From assembly GCA_036346395.1 (NCBI GenBank), contig CM070603.1, positions 24,585,045 through 24,649,044 on the forward strand: 64,000 nucleotides of DNA, read 5' to 3'. The translations under genes and the position numbers were made by a program. The notes below the pieces were generated by a model. The model had not been told where the DNA came from. It was given only the letters and a program-made list of their open reading frames with translations, and ran no database searches. Shown here piece by piece: positions 55,972 to 64,000 of the stretch (position 1 is the stretch's first letter; each line of letters begins with the position of its first letter). The DNA comes from Hsuehochloa calcarea. Its lineage: Eukaryota > Streptophyta > Magnoliopsida > Poales > Poaceae.

Positions 55972-57170
55972 ATGGAACCTCACCAGATGGTTCAGACTCG
56001 CCATACCACCGCAAGTGGAGCCGAGCCCAAGGATCAAGGCAATGAGCAAACCACTACGGAGCAAGACCACCCCAAGCACCTCCTATTGACTTACGTAACT
56101 TTGGAGCCTTCATGGCAAAGACAGACGCAGATGATGTACACCATGATGAACCGTGATGCAGCCATGAACAACAACAACAACAACCACAACCATCATCGTG
56201 GAGGAGCCCCAGCTTGCTCATAGTCATCGTGGACCATCCAAATTGGTCAATTCATGAGGACCCGTCCGCCAACTTTCTCCTGACATGTCTCGCCAAGAGA
56301 AGTCGATGATTGGCTTCGCGTGATTGAGAGGAAGCCGCCGATCACCCAATGCAATGATCATGAGAAGGTTTTGTATGCCACCCATCGCTGGAGGGCATAG
56401 CCGCCGAGTGGTGGAAAACTTCGCAGCCGCATGGAGCACCGCAGAATATCACCGGGAAGAGTTCTCCGCAATTTTTCGCCAAGATCATGTACCAAGGCAT
56501 TATGGATCCAAGAAGGACGAGTTCCGCGCTCTCAAGCAAGGGGTATGTCGCTGATCGACTACCGAACAAGTTTTCTCACCTAGCTCGCTATGCTCCGTAA
56601 GACGCCGCATCGGCTGTGTCTCGCCAGAGTCGATTCTTGAAGGGTCTCAACTCAGACTACAAGTCAATCGCTTGCCCACACCTTCCTGCATTTTCGTGAG
56701 TTGATTAACAAGGCGTTGGTTATGGAGGACAAACGCAAGGAGCCGGAGGATCACCGCAAGCGAGGATGATTCAAATAGGAAGCCACCACCACAACAAAGC
56801 AGAGGGCAAGGATAGTGCCACAACAGCTTAATCGTTTCCGCCACGTAGTTCTTCCGAACACTGCACCGCCTTCAAGACTCGCCCTTTTGCTCAAGATTCT
56901 CGTAACCCTACACCACCAACCCCACCCCAGAAACAACAATCGCCGAATGAACCAAGAGTGTGTTACCATTGCCGCCACCAGTGGCATTTCGCTAATCGTG
57001 TCCTCAAAAGGAACTATCACTCCGGCTCGCTTCAACCTTGGAGCAACACCGCCAAGACCCCAAAGCAGTAACAACCAAGGAGTTTCTCGTGGAACCACCA
57101 ACCAGAGGAACGCCTACCAAGGGTCGAGGTCGTGTTAATCACGTCACCTTGAAGGAGCCTGTGAAGCACC
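55972..57170 (+). pseudogene. Gag of element F (degenerate)
   Basis: ATG at 55972 (or MVQTRHTTASGAEPK at 55981) starts an 83-codon frame with an Asn/His tract (56162-56208). Gag motifs continue in other frames: EVDDWLRVIERK (56297-56332), QCNDHEKVLYATHRW, then FRELINKALVMEDKRKEPE (56692-56748). A zinc-knuckle remnant CYHCRHQWHFANR lies near 56953-56992, its last Cys lost by a shift. It resembles the A gag but is not close to it. Confidence 0.78.
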
Positions 57171-60100
57171 GTGGTTGTACCGGGTAAGTTCCTAGTAAAT
57201 TCAAGACTGCCTGCTCGCTTGATTCGAGCTTCGATTCATTTGTTTCGGAGTTTTTGCAACCAAGAGTAAATTGGAAGTTATGCACCTTAAGCATACTCGC
57301 CGGTCCAACACCGAGCAGAGCTAAGTTCTAATATGGGTTGTTTAGGGTTAAGTTACTCATAGTCGGAGTTGAGTTTCTAGCTAACCTGCTTATTCTAGAC
57401 ACCCAAACCATAGATGTCATCCTTGGCATGGATTGGTTAACCAAGCACAAAGCCGTGCTAGATTGTGGTCAAGAGCCGCTATAATCGAGGATACCAAAGG
57501 AAACAAAGTGGAGTTCCTATCTACCTCAAGACGTAATGGACATCCGCTAGTCAATAGCCCAAGACCGTCGCTGGAAGATGTGCCACGTCAAAGAGTATCC
57601 AGATGTGTTTCCGTAAGAGTTACTGTGAATGCCACCGGATCGTGACATCGAGTTTGTCATTGATCTAGTGCCGTGACAGACCACTCTCAAGAGACCTTAT
57701 CTGATGCCACCGATGAGCTAGTAGAAATGAAGAAGCAAGTAGAAGAACTTTTGGAGAAAGGTTTTGTGAGGCCTAGTTCGCCGCCATGGGGAGCGCCAGC
57801 TTTGTTCGTCAAAAGAAGGATGGAAGCATGAGAATGTGCATCGACTCACCGGTCTCTCAATGAAGTCACTATTAAGAATAAGTATCCATTGCCCCGGATA
57901 GATGATCTATTTGATCAAATGAAAGGAGCCGAGTGTTCTCAAGATCGACCGCGATCAAAGTTACCATCGCTGAAAATCGTCCCAAGGATATACCTAAGAC
58001 CGCTTTCAACGCTGTACGGACATTATGAGTTCCTAGTCATGTCCTTTGGTCCGACCAATGCCCCGCCTATTTCATGAACATGATGAATAAGGTATTCATG
58101 GAGTATCCGACAAGTTTGTAGTTGTATTCATCGATGATATTTTGGTCTACTCAAAGTCAAGAACAACATGCCGAACATTTGAGATTAATTCTAGAGAAGC
58201 TCAGAGAACATCGCTTGTATGCTAAGTTTAGCAAGTGTGATTTCGGAAAAGGAAGTAGATTTTCTTGGTCATGTGATGACAAATGCAGGAGTAGCCGCTG
58301 ACCCCAAGAAAGTTAAAGCAAGATTACAATGGGAATGTTCAAGACCGCTACTCGATTCGTAGTTTCAGGATTGGCGGGATACTATCGTCGTTTATTGAAG
58401 GATTCTCATCAATTGCTAAACCTCTTACGCAATTGTTGAAGAAAGAGAAAATTTTACCCGACCCCACTTGTGAAGAAAGTTTTCAAGAATTGAAGAAATG
58501 TTTGACTTCACTTTCAAGATCGATTTTGCGATATTCGCAAGGATTTAGATATCTATTGCGATGCTTCGCGCCAAGGATTAGGATGTGTCCCGATGCAAGA
58601 AGGAAGAGCCGCCGCTTATGCGCCAAGGCGCTTAAGGCCGCATGAAGAGAACTATCCCACCCATGATATGGAGTTAGCCGCAGAGTGCATGCCTTGAAGA
58701 TTTGGCGCCATTACCTAATCCAGAATCATTGCGAGGTATATACAGATCATAAGAGCTTGAAATATATTTTCACCACCGGATCTGAATATGAGGCGAGAAG
58801 ATGGCTAGAATTGATAAAGGATTATAACCTTGGAATCCATTACCATCCCGGTAAAGCCAATGTCGCTGCAGCACGCTTTGAGCCGTAAGAGCCACCGTAA
58901 TGCCTTGAAGTGAAAGAGCTTTGTTCGTAACTTCAAGAGGAATTCCGTGTCGGGCTAGAAGTGGTATCTAAAGGATTCGTGGCAACCGAAGTGCAATCTA
59001 CTTTGAGAAGCCGATTCGCAAGCTCAACCAAGGACTCGTAGTTCTCCGACATCAAGGAGAAGATGACGTATGGAAGTTCAAGGACTTCACAAGGATGATC
59101 AAGACATACTGTGGATCAATGGACGATTCAAGGCCCCGATATCGATGGATTGAGACAACTAATTTTGAAGGAGGCCCATGACTCAAAATATTCGATTCAC
59201 CCCGGTAGTACTAAGATGTACCAGATGTTAAGAATAAGTTTTGTGGCCAACTCAAGCGAGAAGTCGCAGAGTTCGCTGCCTTGTGCGACGGTGTCAAAAG
59301 TTAAAGCAGAGCATCGAGGCCGCAGTGTCTGTGGTAACCTTTGAAGATTCCGAATGGAAGTGGAAGAAATCGAATGGATTTCATTATCGGGTTACCCAAG
59401 ACTCAATCAGTTACGATTCGATTTGGGTAATAGTGGATCGTCCGACTAAAGTTGCCCATTTCTTACCAAATAAAACCACTTACTCAGAGATCGTCTCGCG
59501 AGCCGCATATGTCAAGATCGCCATTTTGCATGGTGTGCCTAAGAAGATTGTGTCGATCGAGGATCTCAATTCACCTCCGATTTTGGCAGAGTTTACATGA
59601 AGCCTTAGGGACTCACCGAATTTCAAGATCGCGATCACCCCTGCATGATGGACAGATCGAAAGGGTTAATCGATATTGGAGGATATGCCGAGAGCTCGTG
59701 CGTTAGCAAATGCTACTCGCTGGGATAAGAGTTTACCATATGCGTAATTCTCGTGACAACAACAAGCTATCAAGCTACCTACAAATGTCACCATTTGAAG
59801 CCTTGTATGGTCGTGCTCAGAGAACCCCGTTGAACTTGGTCGAAACCGCCAACGCATGCCTTTGGTCCGGATATTATTCAAGAAGCGTAAGAGCAAGTGT
59901 CAATGATCGAGAGAGATTAAAGATAGCTCACCGAGGCGTAAGAGTTATGCCGATAACCGCTGCCGTGATCTCGCTTTGAATCGTAAGATTTTGTGTATCT
60001 TCGAGTTACGCCTCGAGGTGTGAAAAGGTTCCACGCCAAAGGGAAACTTGCCCCTCGGTATGTTGGTCCGCTCAAGATTTTGGAACGTCGTGGAGAAGTG

Positions 60101-60418
60101 GCTTATCGCTAGAGCCGCCACAATCGCTAGCAGGTGAGTACACGATGTCTTTCACGCCTCACACCAAGAAGTGTCTTCGCAGCCGTAAGAACAAGCACCG
60201 CTGGATTCGATTGAACTAAAAGAAGACCTCACTTACAAAGAGCACCGGTCAAGATTATGGATGTCGCGAACGCCGCACTGTAGCAAGACCGCTCGTTTAC
60301 GCAAAGTCCAAAGGAGTAACCACTGTAAGGAGAAGCAACGGGGAACGTGAAGAAGAGTTGAAGGCCGAGTTCCTAGCCTTTTCTCTAGCTAGCCTAAATC
60401 TCTGGGTCGAGATTCCAT
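57171..60418 (+). pseudogene. Pol of element F: protease, RT, RNase H, integrase (degenerate)
   Basis: A protease remnant lies at about 57210-57260, with DTQTIDVILGMDWL-like sequence near 57400-57435. Reverse transcriptase shows SLNEVTIKNKYPLPRIDD-like sequence (57854-57906) and FVMSFGPTNAP, and the catalytic FIDDIL Asp codons at 58133-58138. RNase H is seen as AYAPRRLRPHEENYPTHDM-like sequence around 58618-58672 and ALKIWRHYLIQNHCEVYTDH (58688-58750). Integrase has a YSIHPGSTKMYQ zinc region (59191-59227), the first Asp of MDF (59377-59379) and the second in WVIVDRPTKVAHF (59436-59438), then LHGVPKKIV. The C-terminal tail to 60400 is fragmentary, with REEELKAEF near the end. There are dozens of small lesions. 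Confidence 0.82.
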
Positions 60419-60432
60419 TAAGGGGGAAGGTT
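60419..60432 (+). promoter_or_regulatory. Polypurine tract of element F
   Basis: TAAGGGGGAAGGTT directly before the 3' LTR, almost the same as that of element A. Confidence 0.85.
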
Positions 60433-63418
60433 TGTAACATCCCAATTTTCGTAGCTTTAAAATTCTTTTAAATAATGGTAGTAAGAAAATTTACCATTTG
60501 GATTTATTTGAATATTAATTTAAAAGCTTAATATGGACTTTAAGGATAAACCGATTTAATGTGCTTAATCCCAACATTAACAATTGCCAAAATTATTTTA
60601 TTTAGATTCCATATGCTTGGGTATATTTTATGAATTTTCTAGAATTTTTCCAAGATCATTTGCTATTTTCCATTGCTTATTTGAATTTCGCTATTTTCTT
60701 AAAAAGAAAAGCTATTTTAAATCTCCAATAGTGTTTGGGCCGAATTCCTCGCCCGACCCTGCTCACCTCACCGATTCGTCGCGCCGTCCGATCCGATTTG
60801 GACGCTTGATCTCTCGCTCTCTCTCCTCAACGCGCTCACGATCTCTGCCGTTGATCGCGAAGGATGACCAGATCTTGGCCGCGCGCGCCGCGCCCTTTCT
60901 CACCGACATGTGGGCCCGCTACGCCGCTGTCTTCGCTTTTCTCTCAAGCGTTGCGCGCGACGACCGCCATTGAAGGCGCGGCGAAGCCGCTAACGGATCG
61001 CTTCCAACCACTCCACGACTCCAGCGCGCGCGCGCTCGAGACTCGCCTCCTCCGCACGACCTCCACGCCTTCTCCCCTCTCGCGACGCGGGCGCCTAAGC
61101 CGCAACCGCCGCCACGATCCGCACACGACCTCCACGCCGCCACGCCGCCGGACCTCCCAGGCCCTATAAAGGAGAGCCCCGCGCCTCCCGCCACCTCCCA
61201 AAGCCGCCACCCACTCCCTCTCTCGCCTGTGTTCGCCGGATCGAGATTTCCCCGCGACACCGAGGACTTGAGCTGATTGCGCCGCCTCCCGCGCTCCCGC
61301 GTGTCGTAGCCGCCACCGCTGGATTCGCCGTAACGCCGCTGGCCGGTGCTCACCTCGCCAGCCGGAGGAGCCTCTAACGCCGCCGCCGCCGACCCGCACC
61401 ACCTCCTCCGCCAAAGCCTCGCCGCCGGCCGCCGCTCGCCCCGAGCACCGTGAGCACACCGAGACCCTGTTCCTCTACCTCCACGTACCACTCATCGCCG
61501 CTAGCTCGCCTCCGCTCACCGACCTGGTCCCGCCAGCGGCGCCGCCGCCCACGCTACCTCCACTCACCGCTACCTCCGTGGCGCATGCGTGGCGCCACGT
61601 GAGGCTCGTGTCGGCGCCACGCGCACGGGCGCGCCACGCCAAGACCGATTCAACTCAGAGGGCTCGGTGGACTTAGTCCACCGTGAGCCGGTCACCGACA
61701 TGTGGGTCCCACATGTCGCTTATTTCTTTAATTATTTTAATTCCGGAAAATCCTCCACGACGTCATGCTTGCGCAATAATCTGATTTTTCTATTGAAAAA
61801 TAATTCGAATTCCAAGAATCCTATTTTAGGTTTTCTTTGATTCAAACTTTGAAACCTTATAACTTTTGCATCCTAACTCCAAATCCATCCATTCAAATTT
61901 CTAAATTTGTATAAAATCAAGATCTATTTATTGAGATTTTTAATTATTTTTATCAGAGTTATTTACTTCTGTTATTTATTTTCTTGATTGGTTGCTTTGC
62001 TTGTAGACTTGACGATACTTCGAAGGTTTGAGGAAGAAGGAGCTTCAAAACCAAGACCAGCACTTGAACCTATTCCAAGGCAAGCTATACCCTTGACCAT
62101 TTTGCTCCCAGCTTTATAAAAGTATTTTAATTCAAATTATCGCATCTTAATTCAAGTATTTATTTAAAAGCTTTTGGGTGCGAGAGTTAATCCTACATTG
62201 TTATACCATCCTTGTTAATTGCTATGTCCTCGATTCCTTGTCACCTTAGTTGGTATTTAGTTGGTAATATTGTAGCACCAACGTGGGTTGGTTAGTTGCG
62301 TATTAGATTGCTTAGCCATGCCACTAATCACTTGTCATGTATATCTTTGTTATAAATTGACTAAGTGAATATGAAACTAATGTGAACAAACTGTGTACTA
62401 TGTGTCTTTGTGGCATATGTTGCACTTAAATCAACCAGGTGGTAAAAGGATTTGACCGAGGCAAGGTGGATACTGTGTGAAAGGGTGGACTGTGTGGATC
62501 GTGTGAATAATATTAATCTGTGTCTATGTGGTTTGGTTAGTGGAAGTCTTGCCTTGGTCAATTAAGGACCTCACCATGTGCGCCATTGAACTGAGCTTCT
62601 GTGACGACCACATGCTTGTTTTAAGATGGGCCTAGCATAGTAAGATAAGTTATCTCAATTGCTTTGTTATGCTTAGTGTTGGCTACACTAAGTGTATCTT
62701 GTGGGTAAAGTGTACAAACCTCTGCAGAGTGTAACGTAATCTATTCGAATAGCGCGTCCCACTGGCCATGGACAATGCTCGGAATTTCACACTAGGGGTA
62801 GATGTTTTCATAAACGTGTGGGAAGGGAGCTATGTGATTAAATCATCTAGCTATGTGAATAACTGTTAGGTCAGGTGTGTCTTTGTGAAATAACTTGTTA
62901 AGATTATTATTGTCTATTGGTTTTACCTGCTTTCAATCTATGAAATTGTATTAAATTGCAAAGGTTGCATTTATGCAAAAGAGCCATAAAATGCCTTCCT
63001 TGTAAAAAGCCAAAGATATATACATTTTGCATCTCTATGGTGTGGCTTATAGTACGATGTGTACTCACGCTTGTTTTGACGAATCAAGCGGAGGAGGAGT
63101 CTTCACCAAAGATTCGAGGATGAGTACATCAAGGTGCTTAATCGTGAGGTCTTGATCCCACGGTTGCCTGTGGTGAATCGATGGGGTGCCACTACCTTTT
63201 CGCTTTCTGCCGTTTATTTTCTCGTTAGTCTCGCGTGGCTTAATAATTGTAACTCGACCTTAAGGTCAAAACCATTATTTATTAATCAAAGTTATTCGCT
63301 TATGTTACTATTCGCTTGTATGGATCGATTTCATCTTTGTTAACACCGTGTGCACTAGCGTGATCCTCGGCTAGTGCATTAAACACGAGGGTCTGAATCG
63401 TAATTTTGGGTCCCGATA
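60433..63418 (+). repeat. 3' LTR of element F
   Basis: Partner of 51758-54758, with the TATA box at 61165-61172 and the palindrome block at about 62705-62775. AT-rich parts are nearly identical to the 5' copy, while GC-rich parts differ by many small indels. The last two bases are TA in place of CA. Confidence 0.92.
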
Positions 63419-63573
63419 ATGCACCTTACTGCAAATTTCGTGTTGGCGAGATAACACAGAAAACCCCCTATTTAAACAGGAAATTCTAGTTCTTTATTTT
63501 TCTTTTTCTCCCCCAGCTTCTTTTCAAATTATCTGATTCGTTTCTTTACCCGATTCGTTTCCAGGGTATTACA
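63419..63573 (-). repeat. LTR start fragment of a minus-strand Gypsy element
   Basis: On the minus strand the LTR starts TGTAATACCCTGG at 63573 and is preceded by a polypurine tract. Only 155 bases are present before element F. The likely continuation, by position and orientation, is 49365-51757. Confidence 0.7.
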
Positions 63574-63586
63574 TTCTCCCCCCTTA
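63574..63586 (-). promoter_or_regulatory. Polypurine tract of the right-end Gypsy element
   Basis: On the minus strand TTAAGGGGGGAGAA stands directly before the LTR start. Confidence 0.8.
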
Positions 63587-63687
63587 ACAGGATTCGACCT
63601 CGAATCTACACACCGATCTACTCGAAAGAAACTGCAACTGGAATTTATCAATGATAAACATATACCAGAAATGAACAGGTCTGGATA

Positions 63688-63962
63688 CTACTCGCGCATG
63701 CGAGACTCTAGCTCCCAAGTGGCCTCTCTCTCCGTCTGATGAGACCAAAGAACCTTTACGTACTTCAGAGTCTTGTTCCTCAAAACGCGCTCTGACTCTG
63801 CTAGAATTTTCACTGGTCGGGACCGAAAAGTAAGATGCTGCTCAATGCTCAACGGCTCCAATGGAATATCATACTCTGGGTATCTCAAGAATTTCCTCAA
63901 GATTAATACATGAAACACATTATAAACTCCGCGCATGGATTCAGGAAGGTCCAAGCGATAAG
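63688..63962 (-). CDS. C-terminal pol fragment of a Gypsy element (chromodomain-like end)
   Basis: An open frame on the minus strand enters from 63962 as TYRLDLPESMRGVYNVFHV and ends at the stop at 63688. Segments RSRPVKILAESERVLRNK, VKVLWSHQT and EREATWELESRMRE match the C-terminal end of chromovirus-type integrases. It is the least damaged Gypsy coding stretch in the window, but it is only a fragment, being cut at 63963. About 100 bases separate the stop from the polypurine tract. Confidence 0.83.
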
Positions 63963-64000
63963 TGTAACACCCTGCCTATTCGGAAGCCAAGATGTTACCT
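63963..64000 (+). repeat. Probable start of another LTR, cut by the window end
   Basis: TGTAACACCCTGCCTATTCG follows the broken pol frame abruptly and has the form of a Gypsy LTR start. It resembles 49685-49725 inside the E LTR. Too short to classify. Confidence 0.45.

Larger units (their letters stand above)
51758..63418 (+). mobile_element. Gypsy LTR retrotransposon F
   Basis: Two LTRs of about 3.0 kb (51758-54758 and 60433-63418) enclose a primer site, a possible pre-gag ORF, gag, reverse transcriptase, RNase H, integrase and a polypurine tract, in Gypsy order. Coding is heavily broken. LTR organisation and protein motifs parallel element A, but the nucleotide sequence has diverged strongly. 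No five-base target duplication is evident (GTCGC on the left, ATGCA on the right), and the terminal CA of the right LTR is TA. Confidence 0.9.

Overview
The window looks like repeat-dense, probably pericentromeric or intergenic DNA of a grass (Poaceae, perhaps Oryza-like). That rests on the kinds of elements present: Sirevirus-type Copia elements with palindrome-rich LTRs, Gypsy elements with very GC-rich LTR promoters, and a Mutator-like transposase linked to a plant mobile domain gene. The species cannot be fixed from the sequence alone. Nearly everything is transposable-element sequence. I see no rRNA, tRNA gene, CRISPR array or ordinary single-copy host gene.

Layout. (1) 1-23724 is a decayed Mutator-like (MULE) unit. 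It holds a mudrA-type transposase (730-3122, resuming at 19657-19925), a multi-exon plant mobile domain (PMD) gene (20166-22617) and a small two-exon GRF zinc-finger/transmembrane gene (22943-23452) that still reads intact. The transposase is split by Gypsy element A (3123-19656, target duplication TGTAT). A is itself split inside pol by a gag-only LTR element B (9386-14428, target duplication AGACC). (2) 23725-38089 is the 3' end of a minus-strand Sirevirus (C-outer). Its LTR is interrupted by a complete plus-strand copy of the same family (C-inner, 24501-35506) inserted in the TATA box of that LTR. C-inner encodes gag but no pol. (3) 38090-47790 is a second Sirevirus family (D, minus strand) with gag, protease, integrase, reverse transcriptase and RNase H, all frameshifted, a full 5' LTR and a truncated 3' LTR. 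(4) 47791-51757 is the gag, primer-binding site and LTR of a minus-strand Gypsy element E. (5) 51758-63418 is Gypsy element F on the plus strand, with two ~3 kb LTRs and degenerate gag-pol. (6) 63419-63962 is an LTR piece, polypurine tract and pol C-terminus of a minus-strand Gypsy element, followed at 63963 by what looks like the start of another LTR.

How the parts relate. The order of insertion is readable: MULE, then A, then B; C-outer, then C-inner; E, then D and F. The autonomous-type coding regions carry many stops and small indels, so apart from the C-inner gag and the GRF/TM gene nothing is clearly translatable. The most unusual sequence-level signal is in the family C LTR. It holds arrays of short hairpins whose loops are nearly constant (TGAGT/TGTGT, AAATGTGTTTT, CTTGTGTAG) while the arms differ from hairpin to hairpin yet remain complementary. 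A separate set of CGG-N5-CCG palindromes has a centre that differs between Sirevirus families C and D. A and F share a different block of consecutive palindromes in their otherwise diverged LTRs.
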